Shown: positions 1 through 8,636 of the stretch, one piece after another
How positions within the stretch are numbered: the stretch's first letter is position 1
How the letters are laid out: each line of letters starts with the position of its first letter
Source of the DNA: Slackia sp.
GTDB taxonomy: Bacteria; Actinomycetota; Coriobacteriia; Anaerosomatales; Anaerosomataceae
Length of the DNA: 64,000 nt
Assembly (NCBI GenBank): GCA_020725885.1
Contig: DYEA01000007.1
Location: 346,179-410,178, forward strand
Direction of reading: 5' to 3'
Translations under genes and position numbers: made by a program
Notes under the pieces: generated by a model
The model's database searches: none
What the model was told of the DNA's origin: nothing
Seen by the model: the letters and a program-made list of their open reading frames with translations, nothing else

Positions 1-395
1 ATGACCGCGGCCCTCTTGCCCGCCGGGTCGAAGCCGGTCTCCACCCTGAGGGCATCGACCAGCCCCCGCCCGTCCGTGTTGTAGCCGACGAGGGTCCCGT
101 CGACGCAGTGGACCGTGTTCACAGCGTCCGCCATCTGCGCGAACATCGCGACCTCGTCGCACAGCGCGAGGATCGCCTGCTTATGCGGCATCGTGACGTT
201 GAACCCGACGAACGGCAGCGCTCGCACGGCCTCGACGAAGGCCGCGAGCCCGCGCTGGTCCTGGACCGGGAACGGCAGGTACGCCCAGTTCAGCCCCAGC
301 GCCTCGTACGCAGCGTTGTGCATCGCCGGAGACAGCGTCCGGTCGATCGGCCACCCCACCAGGCCTGCGAGCTTGGTCCGTCCGTCTATCCGCAT
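1..395 (-). CDS. aroE: Shikimate dehydrogenase, 5' part (cut by window edge)
   Basis: Predicted NADP-dependent shikimate dehydrogenase, the fourth step of chorismate synthesis in the cytoplasm. The 131 visible codons carry the N-terminal substrate-binding domain: a start reading MRIDG, then GWPIDRTLSPAMHNAAY with the shikimate-binding S-x-S/T-type segment, FNVTMPHK with the catalytic Lys, and AVNTVHCVDGTLVGYNTDG with the Asn and Asp that bind shikimate. The start is ATG at 395; it lies inside the end of yqeG, overlapping its stop by about 10 bases, so the two are translationally coupled. The Rossmann domain lies beyond base 1. The yqeG-aroE pairing is also seen in Firmicutes, and alaS-ruvX-mltG-aroE is a common order. 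Confidence 0.93.
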   Translation of the reverse strand, partial: MRIDGRTKLAGLVGWPIDRTLSPAMHNAAYEALGLNWAYLPFPVQDQRGLAAFVEAVRALPFVGFNVTMPHKQAILALCDEVAMFAQMADAVNTVHCVDGTLVGYNTDGRGLVDALRVETGFDPAGKRAAV

Positions 396-898
396 GAAGA
401 CTCCTCGTTCGCGAGCTCCGCGGCGCTCTTGCCCATTATGAGCGACTCGAGGCGCCTGAGCACAAGCGTGTGCGGAAGGTCGTGCGACGACTGCGGCGGC
501 ACCATGATCGTCAAGCAGCCGACGAGGCGCCCCCCGAGCACGTCGGTGAAGAGCTGGTCTCCGATGACCGCGCACTCGCGAGGGCGCACGCCGAGCAGGC
601 CGAGCGCTTTCCAGAATGCGAACGGCAGAGGTTTGACGGCCTTGGTGACGATCGGCAGTCCGAGCTCGCGAGCCGCCTCTTCCGCGCTCCGGTGCCAGTT
701 GTTCGACACCAAGACGATCGGCAGGCCGGCGTCCTGCATCGCTCTCAGCCATTCGCGCACCGGAGGGGGCACCTGGCCGGTATCGCGTGGCATCAGCGTG
801 TTGTCCAGGTCGACGATCGCAGCACGGATGCCACGGGACAGCAGCCGCTCGGGCCTGATGCGCTCGACGCTTCGACAGAGTGCGTGGGGCTTCAGCAC
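386..898 (-). CDS. yqeG: YqeG-family HAD IIIA phosphatase
   Basis: Predicted HAD-superfamily phosphatase of the YqeG family, 170 residues, cytoplasmic, physiological substrate unknown. Motif I is AAIVDLDNTLMP, with the nucleophile and acid/base Asp pair DxD. A later Ser/Asn segment (IVLVSNNW) fits motif II, and ECAVIGDQLFTDVLG holds the motif IV acidic pair. The start is placed at GTG 898, eight bases after the preceding stop, because the reading frame further upstream only shadows the TPR gene. It overlaps aroE at its 3' end. Family assignment is firm from length and motifs. Confidence 0.9.
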   Translation of the reverse strand: MLKPHALCRSVERIRPERLLSRGIRAAIVDLDNTLMPRDTGQVPPPVREWLRAMQDAGLPIVLVSNNWHRSAEEAARELGLPIVTKAVKPLPFAFWKALGLLGVRPRECAVIGDQLFTDVLGGRLVGCLTIMVPPQSSHDLPHTLVLRRLESLIMGKSAAELANEESSCG

Positions 899-905
899 CG
901 CGGAG

Positions 906-1592
906 TCACTCGCCGTGGTCAGGATCGTCGTGGCCGTCCGCCGCGCCCTCGCCCGCCTCGATCCGGCGGCCGAGCTCCTGCAGTCGAGACTCGACCTCGC
1001 GGACCTCGTCGTCGAGCCCGTTCGCACGCAGGATGTCGCGCATCGCGGCGTACCCCTCGTACTGCTCGGCGAGCGAGCGCCAGTCCATCTGCGGCTCAAG
1101 CGCGCGGCGGGCGTACGGGAGCGCCGCTTTCGCGTCGCGACGAAACAGGTACAGCATCTGCGCGTACGACGCGGCGAGCAGCCCGGACCGCGGGTTCGCC
1201 TCCATGCCCCTGCGAGCGAGCGCGATGCCCTCTTCGACGTTCCCGTTGCGCGCGACGATCCACGAGCCGACGTACCACGGGTCGAGCAGCGACGGGTCGA
1301 GCGCGGTGACGAGCGCGATCCACGGCAGCATGTACCGCTGCTGCTCCAGAGGAACCTCTTCGTAGTACGAGTGGAAGATCGGCTCGATTCGGTTCCACAT
1401 CACGGCGGCCGCGAACGTCCGGAGCCCGCCGAGGTAGGACCATCCTGCACGGCCGATGATCCGGGTGGTGTCCGTGCGCTCCGAGGACGGCATGGCCGCT
1501 TCGCCTACCACCTGCCCGCCCACGACGAGCGCGAAGAAGACGGCCGCGAGCACGAGCGCCACGAGTTTCTGGGTGCGACCCGCCGAGACCAT
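906..1592 (-). CDS. Membrane-anchored TPR-like protein
   Basis: Protein of about 228 residues with one N-terminal membrane segment (roughly residues 9-29, LVALVLAAVFFALVVGGQVV) and an outside-facing helical domain. Helices around residues 110-200 repeat a TPR-like pattern (NVEEGIALARRGMEANPRSG, then DAKAALPYARRALE). Function is not recognised; TPR domains usually hold protein partners. It directly follows the ABC-2 permease gene, whose TGA overlaps its ATG by one base, so it may be an accessory of that exporter. An alternative GTG start lies one codon upstream at 1595. Confidence 0.75.
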   Translation of the reverse strand: MVSAGRTQKLVALVLAAVFFALVVGGQVVGEAAMPSSERTDTTRIIGRAGWSYLGGLRTFAAAVMWNRIEPIFHSYYEEVPLEQQRYMLPWIALVTALDPSLLDPWYVGSWIVARNGNVEEGIALARRGMEANPRSGLLAASYAQMLYLFRRDAKAALPYARRALEPQMDWRSLAEQYEGYAAMRDILRANGLDDEVREVESRLQELGRRIEAGEGAADGHDDPDHGE

Positions 1593-2326
1593 CACAAGTC
1601 CCTGCCACCGAACAGCACGGCCCCGAGAACCAGCAACATGCCCACGAACCCCACGAACACGACGAACATGCTCGCCAGGTACAGCGGCGGGACGCCGGTG
1701 CCGTGCGTCACGGGCGCCACGACGTTGAACGCGTCAAGCGACGGATAGAACGCCTTGAGCGCGAGGGCGCCTTCCGCGCCGAGCAGCGTCGCCTTGGAGT
1801 GCCCGATGAACAGGAACGCCGCCTCGGCGACGATGGCCGTCACTGGAGACACGACCGTGGAGACGGCGATGCCGAACGCCGCGAGCACGCCCATCTCGAG
1901 CCAGATGCCGAGCGCGCCGAGCGCGAGACGCCACATGAGCGCGCCGTAGACCGCAGCGCCGACCGCGATGTCGACCGCCACGAACGCTGCCACCAGCACC
2001 CCGACCATGGCGAACGTGCCGAGCCACGTCCCGACCAAGTACTGCCACCGCGCGACCGGCCGCGCGAGCACCGCGTAGACGGTCCGCCGCTCGACCTCGC
2101 TCGGCACGCGCGTCACGGCAAGCCCGAGCGTGACGACGAGCGACGCCAGGAAGGTGACGGCCAGAGCGATCTCGCCGAACACGGCCCGCTCGACGCCGAC
2201 GCCGTAGTCCGGCAACGACGGGATCAACGCGACCATGATGCCGGCGAAGACCAGCACGGCGAGCAGGATGCGCCGCCGTATGCTGTCGAAGAAGACGGCC
2301 TTCGCGATCGTCACGACGCTGCGCAT
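1592..2326 (-). CDS. ABC-2 type transporter permease
   Basis: Integral membrane half of an ABC-2 exporter, 244 residues with about six hydrophobic segments: near residues 16-36, 52-75, 95-120, 125-150, 152-172 and 215-240. It contains a cytoplasmic stretch VPSEVERRTVYAVLARP, typical of ABC-2 permeases. ATG 2326 overlaps the stop of the ATPase gene by one base (TGATG), so the two are coupled and should form one transporter. The substrate cannot be told from sequence. The gene is in the aroE-alaS operon, which says little about function. Confidence 0.85.
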   Translation of the reverse strand: MRSVVTIAKAVFFDSIRRRILLAVLVFAGIMVALIPSLPDYGVGVERAVFGEIALAVTFLASLVVTLGLAVTRVPSEVERRTVYAVLARPVARWQYLVGTWLGTFAMVGVLVAAFVAVDIAVGAAVYGALMWRLALGALGIWLEMGVLAAFGIAVSTVVSPVTAIVAEAAFLFIGHSKATLLGAEGALALKAFYPSLDAFNVVAPVTHGTGVPPLYLASMFVVFVGFVGMLLVLGAVLFGGRDL

Positions 2327-3273
2327 CAGGCCACCTCCTCGCCTGCGCGGGCGAGGAGCCGCGCGAAGTAGTCCTCGAGCGACTCGCGCTTCGGCTGCAC
2401 GGCCAGCACCACGCCGCCCGCATCGTCGATGGCGTCGACGACCGTGCGTACCGCTCCGTCGGGCACCGAGAACGCCCAGACGCTCCCTGAGAAAGCGACG
2501 TCGTCCGCGACGGCCGCCACGGCCTCGGGAAGGCGTTCGATGCCACGCGCACGGACGGCGGTCTTGCCTTCGACGTCGAGCAGGCGGTCGATGTGGTCTT
2601 CGGCGGCGACGGCGCCCCGGTGCAAGATGGTGACGCGGTCGCACACCGCCTCGACCTCCGAAAGCTGGTGGGAGCTCAGCAGCACGGTCGTCCCCGCCGC
2701 CCTAAGCTCGAGCATCAGGTTCCGCACATCGCGCTGGCCGACCGGGTCGAGCCCGGACGCGGGCTCGTCCAAGATGACGACCTCCGGCGACCCGAGGAGC
2801 GCTTGCGCGATGCCGAGCCGCTGAAGCATGCCGCGCGAGAACCTCGACAGCTCGGCGCGCACGGCGTCTGCAAGACCGACGCGCTCCAGCAGCTCGGCGG
2901 CTTGCGAGTCGAGGCGCTCCTCCGGGACGCCCGCGAGGGCCCCGTAGAAGCGCATGGCCTGCAAAGCCGTGAGATGCACCGGGAAGTAGGGCTGCTCCGG
3001 CAGGAAGCCGATCCGCCTCCTCGCCTCGGGCGACCCGGCGTCGTCGCCGAGGATCTCGAACCTGCCAGCGGTGGGCCTGACGAGGCCGAGCAGCATCTTC
3101 AGCGTCGTCGTCTTGCCAGCACCGTTAGGACCGAGCAGCCCGTGGATCGTGCCACGCTTGACCGTGATGGAGACGTCCTTGACGGCCTCCTTCTGCCGGC
3201 CGAGCAGCGAACGATAGACCTTGCGCGCCCCCTCGATGCGGATCGCGGCGTCGTCGCTCGCCCGCTCGCTCAT
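2326..3273 (-). CDS. ABC-2 transporter ATP-binding protein
   Basis: ATPase subunit of the exporter, 315 residues. Walker A is GPNGAGKT (about residues 49-56), the Q-loop lies in GFLPEQPYFP, the signature is SRGMLQR, Walker B is VVILDEPASGLDP, and the switch His is in LLSSHQLSE. The variant signature and the C-terminal extension of about 90 residues after the nucleotide-binding domain are usual for CcmA/NatA-type subunits of ABC-2 exporters. The start ATG overlaps the mltG stop (ATGA). The partner permease is the next gene. Confidence 0.9.
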   Translation of the reverse strand: MSERASDDAAIRIEGARKVYRSLLGRQKEAVKDVSITVKRGTIHGLLGPNGAGKTTTLKMLLGLVRPTAGRFEILGDDAGSPEARRRIGFLPEQPYFPVHLTALQAMRFYGALAGVPEERLDSQAAELLERVGLADAVRAELSRFSRGMLQRLGIAQALLGSPEVVILDEPASGLDPVGQRDVRNLMLELRAAGTTVLLSSHQLSEVEAVCDRVTILHRGAVAAEDHIDRLLDVEGKTAVRARGIERLPEAVAAVADDVAFSGSVWAFSVPDGAVRTVVDAIDDAGGVVLAVQPKRESLEDYFARLLARAGEEVA

Positions 3274-4436
3274 GGCAGCACCTCCTTCGACTTGGCTTTG
3301 GCCCGCTGGAACTCCGCGTACGTGGTCGCGAACGTGTGCGAGCCGTCGGTGCCGGTCAGCACGTAGTACAGGTACGATGTGTCGGCCGGTTGCGCCGCTG
3401 CCTTGAGCGATGCGAGCCCAGGATTCGAAATCGGGCCGATCGGCAGCCCGGGATACAGGTAGGTGTTGTACGGGCTGTCGATCTTCAAGTGCTTGTTGAG
3501 AAGCCGCGGACGATTGCCCGGCAACACGTACTCGATCGTCGCGTCGATCTCGAGCTTCATGCCCTTCTTCAGCCGGTTGTAGATGACGGACGACACGAGC
3601 GGGCGCTCCTTCTCGAGGCGCGCCTCGCGCTCGATCATCGACGCGATGATGACGACGTCGTGAAGCGTGAGGTTCTTGCTCTGCGCGTAGCTCATGTCGA
3701 CCTTCGAGATCTCGGCGTCGAACTGGTCGAGCATCATCTCGACCACGTCGGCGGCCGTCATGCCTTCGGTGATGCGGTACGTCTTTGGAAACAGGTAGCC
3801 CTCGAGGGAGCCGGTCTTGACCTCGCGCAGGTACGGACGCTCTTCGGCATACCGGGCCGCGCCGGACTTCGCGAGCGCCAAGAACTCGTCTGAGGGGATG
3901 CCTGCCTTCTCCGCGAGCCGCGCGGCGATCTGGTCCACGGTGAAGCCCTCAGGGATGGTCACGTCGACGAACGACAGCGGCGGTCCCGCGAGCAGCCGCT
4001 TGACGAGCTCGTCGTACGGCATCCTCGTTGCGAGCTCGTACGTGCCCGGCTTCAGCTGACCATCGATGCCGTCGAGCCGCGCCCGGAGCCGGAACATCTG
4101 CGCGTTCTCCACCACCCCCGCCTCGGCGAGCACGCGCGCGATCTCCGCGGTGCCCGCACCTTCAGGCACCTCCACGACGACGGGGCGGCCGGCCTCGACG
4201 CGAGTCTCGGGCTTGAGCAGCAGCGTGTACGCGGCGAACGACGGGATAGCCACTGCGAGCAGCACCGCCCCGAGGACGAACACCGCGAAGAGGGTCTTGC
4301 GCCGCTTCGCACGCTCCTCAGGCCGCGGCCGCCCGAGGGGCGGATGGTCTTCGGCGATCAGGACCGGTTCTCTCGGAACCCTGCGGCGAGCCGCACGCGG
4401 AACCCGCCTGGCGTCGCCGCCGCGCTTCTCAGCCAT
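3270..4436 (-). CDS. mltG: Endolytic transglycosylase MltG
   Basis: Predicted membrane-bound endolytic murein transglycosylase (YceG/MltG) that cleaves nascent glycan strands and helps set chain length. 388 residues: a basic, proline-rich cytoplasmic N-terminus, one membrane segment around residues 48-70 (LFAVFVLGAVLLAVAIPSFA), a LysM-like part, then the YceG domain with the motif IIASMIEREA that carries the catalytic Glu, and VSSVIYNRLKKGMKLEIDAT. The ATG at 4436 is chosen because longer starts run through ruvX; it overlaps ruvX by eight bases. ruvX followed by mltG is a common bacterial order. Confidence 0.93.
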   Translation of the reverse strand: MAEKRGGDARRVPRAARRRVPREPVLIAEDHPPLGRPRPEERAKRRKTLFAVFVLGAVLLAVAIPSFAAYTLLLKPETRVEAGRPVVVEVPEGAGTAEIARVLAEAGVVENAQMFRLRARLDGIDGQLKPGTYELATRMPYDELVKRLLAGPPLSFVDVTIPEGFTVDQIAARLAEKAGIPSDEFLALAKSGAARYAEERPYLREVKTGSLEGYLFPKTYRITEGMTAADVVEMMLDQFDAEISKVDMSYAQSKNLTLHDVVIIASMIEREARLEKERPLVSSVIYNRLKKGMKLEIDATIEYVLPGNRPRLLNKHLKIDSPYNTYLYPGLPIGPISNPGLASLKAAAQPADTSYLYYVLTGTDGSHTFATTYAEFQRAKAKSKEVLP

Positions 4437-4857
4437 CGCCGCACCTCGCTCTCGGGGCGTCGAGGTACGCCTGCAGGACGAGCGCAGCGGCCACCTTGTC
4501 CACCTGGCCTCGCTGCTTGCGAGACCGGACGCCGCCCGCCCGCATCGCAGCGGCGGCCTCGGTCGTCGAGAGCCGCTCGTCCACGAAGGCCACGGGCAGT
4601 CCGAGCGCACGCCCGAGGTGCTCCGCAGTCTCGCGCACCGCGCGCGCTTGAGGGCCTTCCCCTCCCGCCATGGTCACGGGCAAGCCGACGACGAGCAGCT
4701 CGACTCCGTTCTCTTCGACGATCTCGCGCAGCGCCGCGGGGTCGTCGCGAAGCGCACGGGCGTCGAGCACGGCGAGCGGGGACGCCACCGTCCCGCTCGG
4801 GTCGGATATCGCGACGCCGATCCTCACGCTCCCGATGTCGAGCCCGAGCACGCGCAC
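4429..4857 (-). CDS. ruvX: RuvX/YqgF pre-16S rRNA nuclease
   Basis: RNase H-fold protein of the YqgF family, 142 residues, the usual length. It is thought to help remove the 5' end of pre-16S rRNA. Visible motifs are VLGLDIGSVRIGVA with the first metal-binding Asp, VVGLPVTMAGGEG, FVDERLSTTEA with the acidic residue, and VDKVAAALVLQAYLD with the final Asp. The GTG start is three bases after the alaS stop. The alaS-ruvX-mltG order supports the call. Confidence 0.93.
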   Translation of the reverse strand: MRVLGLDIGSVRIGVAISDPSGTVASPLAVLDARALRDDPAALREIVEENGVELLVVGLPVTMAGGEGPQARAVRETAEHLGRALGLPVAFVDERLSTTEAAAAMRAGGVRSRKQRGQVDKVAAALVLQAYLDAPRARCGDG

Positions 4858-4860
4858 GGC

Positions 4861-7470
4861 TCACTCGGCTCCTAGGGCGGCCTTCACCGCGTCGAGCGCT
4901 GCGTCCACGGCGCTCGCGTCCTTGCCTCCCGCTTGCGCGAAGGCCGGCTTTCCTCCCCCGCCGCCGCCGACGGCCCGAGCGGCCTCGCGGACGAGCGCGC
5001 CTGCGTCGAAGCCCGACGCGACGGCCGCGTCCGTGCCCGCAGCGACGAGCAGCACCGCGCCGTCCTTCACGCTCGCCAGGAACACCGCGTCGGACGTCGT
5101 GCGCAACTCATCGGCCAGCGTGCGCAACGCCTCGGCGTCCAGCCCGTCCACGCGGCCGATGCGCACGCGGTAACCGCCGCCTGCCCGGATCTCGGGCACA
5201 GCCGTGGCATCTACCGACCGCGTCGCGGCAGACCTCGCGCGCGCCTCGGCTTCTCTCACGCGCGCGAGCAGCGCCTCTACTTTGGCAGGCAGCTCGTGGA
5301 CCCGGGCCTTGAGCGTCCGCTCGAGCTCGCCCAGGACGGCCTCCTCACGGTAGACGAACTCGAGCGCGTCGAACGAGGTCACGGCCTCGATGCGCCGCAG
5401 GTTCGCGCCGACGCTGCCTTCGGAGACGATCTTCAAGAACCCGATCTCGCTCGTGCGCCCCACGTGCGTGCCGCCGCAGAGCTCCTTCGAGAACGAGCCG
5501 ACTTCGAGCACACGGACGATCTCGCCGTACTTCTCGCCGAACAGCGCGGTCACGCCCATCTCGCGCGCCGCAGCAAGCGACGTCTCGTAGTTGCGGACCG
5601 GGTGGTTCTCCATGATCTTGGCGTTGACGAGCCGCTCGATCTTCTCGAGCGCGTCCGCTCCAGGCGCCTCGAAGTGCGTGAAGTCGAACCGCAGGCGGTC
5701 GGGCGCCACGAGCGAGCCCGACTGCCGCACGTGCTCGCCGAGCACGACGCGGAGCGCCCAGTGCAGGATGTGCGTGGCTGTGTGGTTGCGGCGGATGCGT
5801 TCCCGCCGAGCGACGTCGATGGCGGCGTGGACGCGGTCCCCGACGGCCAGCGTACCCCGCTCCAGCACGCCGACGTGGGAGATGACGCCAGGCGCAGGGA
5901 TCTTCGTGTCGCGCACCACGAACCGCGCGCCGTCGGCCTCGATGACGCCCGTGTCGCCGACCTGGCCGCCTTGTTCACCGTAGAACGGCGTGGCGTCGAG
6001 CACGACCTCGGCCTCCGTTCCGGCTGCGATGCGGCCGACCCGCTCGCCGCCGACGACGATGCCCGCGACGGTGGCGTCGTGCTCGTCACGCTGGTACCCG
6101 ACGAACTCGACGCCGCCCAGCTCCTTGCCGATCTCGGCGAACGCCGCGCTGATGCCGCTCCACGACTCGTCTTGCACGGCCGCGCGTGCCCGCTCGCGCT
6201 GCTCGGCCATGTTGCGCTCAAACGCCTCGTGGTCGACTGCGAGGCCGGACTCGCCTGCGATCTCGGCAGTGAGCTCGAACGGGAACCCGTAGGTGTCGTG
6301 GAGCATGAAGGCGAACGCGCCGTCGAGCGTCGACACCCCCTCGCGCTTCGTGCGCTCGATCTCGTCGGAGAGCAGCGCGAGCCCTTGCTTGAGCGTCGCC
6401 CCGAATCGCTCCTCCTCGCTCAGCACGATGCGCTTGACGAGGTCATGGTGCTCGACGATCTCCGGATACGCGTCGCCCATCCGCTCGACCGTCTCGTCGA
6501 CCAACTCGCCCAGGAACGGGCGCTCGACGCCGAGCAGGCGTCCGTGCCGGACCGCGCGCCTGAGCAGCCGCCTGAGCACGTACCCGCGGCCCTCGTTCGA
6601 CGGCAGCACGCCGTCGGCGATCAGGAACGTCACCGCACGCGCGTGATCGGTGAGGATGCGGAGCGACGTGTCCGTCTTCGCGGAACGCCCGTACTCGACC
6701 CCCGAGACGCGCTCGGCGACGGCGAGGATGCCGCGCAAGATGTCGGTCTCGAAGTTGGAGTGCACGCCTTGCATGATGGTTGCGACGCGCTCGAGCCCCA
6801 TGCCAGTGTCGATGTTCTTCTTCGGCAGCGGGACGAGCGTGCCGTCTTCCTGCCGGTCGAACTGCATGAACACGAGGTTCCAGTACTCCAAGAACCGGTC
6901 GCAGTCGCAGCCCGGCTTGCAGTCGGGCGAGCCGCAGCCGACCTCAGGTCCCTGGTCGTAGTAGAGCTCCGAGCACGGTCCGCAGGGGCCCGTCGGGCCT
7001 GCCGACCAGAAGTTGTCCTTCGCGCCCATCCGGATGATGCGCTCGGCGGGCACGCCGACCTCGTCGCGCCAGACCGCCTCCGCCTCGTCGTCGTCCTCGT
7101 AGATCGAGAACCACAGGCGGTCGGGGTCGAGCCCGAGCACCTGCGTGGAGTACTCGTACGCCCAGGCGCACGCCTCGCTCTTGAAGTAGTCGCCGAAGCT
7201 GAAGTTGCCGAGCATCTCGAAGAAGCTGTGGTGGCGGCCGGTCGTGCCGATGATGTCGATGTCGGTCGTGCGCGCGCACTTCTGGCAGGTCGTCGCGCGC
7301 GTGTAGCCCGGATCGACGAGCCCCAGGAACACGGGCTTGAACTGCACCATGCCTGCCGAGGTGAGCAGCAGCGACGGGTCGTCGGGCACCAGCGACGACG
7401 ACGGCACCCGCGTGCAGCCCTTGCCCTCGAAGAATTGAAGGAAGCTTTCCCTGATCTCAGCAGACTTCAC
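4861..7470 (-). CDS. alaS: Alanine-tRNA ligase
   Basis: Full-length AlaRS (869 residues), charging tRNA-Ala in the cytoplasm. The class II core opens with FLQFFEGKGCTRVPSSSLVP; the editing domain has HTATHILHW near residues 561-569, and the zinc Cys/His cluster CGGTHVGR lies near residue 664. The C-terminal DHHA1 region ends in the glycine-rich KAFAQAGG-type segment (GGGGGGKPAFAQAGGKDAS) expected of AlaRS. ATG 7470 overlaps the stop of the upstream permease gene (ATGA). No frameshift or missing motif was seen. Confidence 0.98.
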   Translation of the reverse strand: MKSAEIRESFLQFFEGKGCTRVPSSSLVPDDPSLLLTSAGMVQFKPVFLGLVDPGYTRATTCQKCARTTDIDIIGTTGRHHSFFEMLGNFSFGDYFKSEACAWAYEYSTQVLGLDPDRLWFSIYEDDDEAEAVWRDEVGVPAERIIRMGAKDNFWSAGPTGPCGPCSELYYDQGPEVGCGSPDCKPGCDCDRFLEYWNLVFMQFDRQEDGTLVPLPKKNIDTGMGLERVATIMQGVHSNFETDILRGILAVAERVSGVEYGRSAKTDTSLRILTDHARAVTFLIADGVLPSNEGRGYVLRRLLRRAVRHGRLLGVERPFLGELVDETVERMGDAYPEIVEHHDLVKRIVLSEEERFGATLKQGLALLSDEIERTKREGVSTLDGAFAFMLHDTYGFPFELTAEIAGESGLAVDHEAFERNMAEQRERARAAVQDESWSGISAAFAEIGKELGGVEFVGYQRDEHDATVAGIVVGGERVGRIAAGTEAEVVLDATPFYGEQGGQVGDTGVIEADGARFVVRDTKIPAPGVISHVGVLERGTLAVGDRVHAAIDVARRERIRRNHTATHILHWALRVVLGEHVRQSGSLVAPDRLRFDFTHFEAPGADALEKIERLVNAKIMENHPVRNYETSLAAAREMGVTALFGEKYGEIVRVLEVGSFSKELCGGTHVGRTSEIGFLKIVSEGSVGANLRRIEAVTSFDALEFVYREEAVLGELERTLKARVHELPAKVEALLARVREAEARARSAATRSVDATAVPEIRAGGGYRVRIGRVDGLDAEALRTLADELRTTSDAVFLASVKDGAVLLVAAGTDAAVASGFDAGALVREAARAVGGGGGGKPAFAQAGGKDASAVDAALDAVKAALGAE

Positions 7471-8633
7471 TGGCGCTCCTCGTCAGTCGTATCCGTGCCG
7501 GTGTCCGTCTCGCACGACGCCGTCCGGAACAGAGCGCCGTCCTCGGTGGCAAGCCTCGACTCGGTCCACTTCTCGAAGTAGTAGACGAAGAGGCCCTTGG
7601 CGACGGCAGCGACCGGTATGGCGAGCACCATCCCGACGATGCCTGCGAGCGCGGCACCGGTGAGCAGCGAGAATATCACGAGCACGGGATGCAGGTCGAC
7701 CTGCTCGGACATCACGCGCGGCGTGATGAACATGTCGGTGATCTGCTGCGCCCCCACCACGACCAGCACAGCACCCAAGGCCAGCCACGGGCTCACGAAG
7801 GCTGCTGCGATGGCCGAGATGACCTCCGCGATCAACGGGCCGAACCACGGGATGACGTTCAGCACGCCGGCGAGCAGGCCGAGCACGAGCGCATACGGCA
7901 CGCCGAGCAGAGTGAAGCCCAGGGTCACGATGACAGCGGTCGCGGCCGAGATGATCGCCTGACCGCGGAGGTAGCCGCTGAGGACCTTGGACACCTTCCC
8001 CATCACCAGTGAGGCCTCTTCGCGGCGCCGCGGACCCGCGAGCGCGACGAACTCGCGCTTGATCACGTCCATGTCCTTCAGCAGCCAGAACGCGACCACG
8101 AGCGCCAAGAAGCAGTTCAGCAGGAACGCGACCGCCCCGCCGCCGACCGAGAAGATCTCCCTGGCCAGCTGCGCCGACCACGAGGCCAGCTGCTTCGCCA
8201 GCTCGCCCCTGACGTTGACCAGCGCGTCGTCGACCCACGCCGGCCACGCGACCGCGCTGTAGCGCTGCTGCAGCTGCTCCCACAGGTTCAAGACGCGGTC
8301 GTAGTAACCGGGGAACGCTTGCAGGAATTCCCGCACCTGGGCGACCAACGGCGGGACGACGAACAGCCCCACGACGACGAGCGCTGCCACGACTGCCAAG
8401 TAGCACACGGCGACGGCGAGCCCCCGCTTGAGGCCGCGGCGCTCGAGCGCGGCGACGGGGGTGCGCAGCAGGAAGACGATCACGAGCGCGAGCCCGAAGG
8501 GCACGAGCGCAGACGAGATCCGCACGAGCGCGAAGACGGCGGCGGCCGCCAGCACGAGCATGCCGATGAGCGCCCACGACACCGTGAGCGCCCGCCGCCA
8601 CCGCTCCACGGAGTGCCGCGGCGCGTCAGCCAC
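7467..8633 (-). CDS. AI-2E family transporter
   Basis: Polytopic inner-membrane protein of the AI-2E/PerM family, 388 residues with about eight membrane segments. The family signature is the C-terminal GLLAGVLNVIPWFGPLIAE followed by further helices (IVGMVLAIPVAAVAKGLFVYYFE). Members have been linked to autoinducer-2 export or Na+/H+ antiport, and the substrate here is unknown. It sits between the sigma-factor gene (stop three bases upstream) and alaS, which it overlaps by four bases. Confidence 0.88.
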   Translation of the reverse strand: MADAPRHSVERWRRALTVSWALIGMLVLAAAAVFALVRISSALVPFGLALVIVFLLRTPVAALERRGLKRGLAVAVCYLAVVAALVVVGLFVVPPLVAQVREFLQAFPGYYDRVLNLWEQLQQRYSAVAWPAWVDDALVNVRGELAKQLASWSAQLAREIFSVGGGAVAFLLNCFLALVVAFWLLKDMDVIKREFVALAGPRRREEASLVMGKVSKVLSGYLRGQAIISAATAVIVTLGFTLLGVPYALVLGLLAGVLNVIPWFGPLIAEVISAIAAAFVSPWLALGAVLVVVGAQQITDMFITPRVMSEQVDLHPVLVIFSLLTGAALAGIVGMVLAIPVAAVAKGLFVYYFEKWTESRLATEDGALFRTASCETDTGTDTTDEERQ

Positions 8634-8636
8634 CCG

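Noticed and set aside
2326..3273. Defective ABC signature (SRGM in place of SGGQ)
   Set aside because: This variant is normal for ATPases of ABC-2 exporters.
4933..7581. 882-codon open frame on the plus strand
   Set aside because: Shadow of alaS on the opposite strand; repeated Arg/Val/Asp composition and no recognisable domain.
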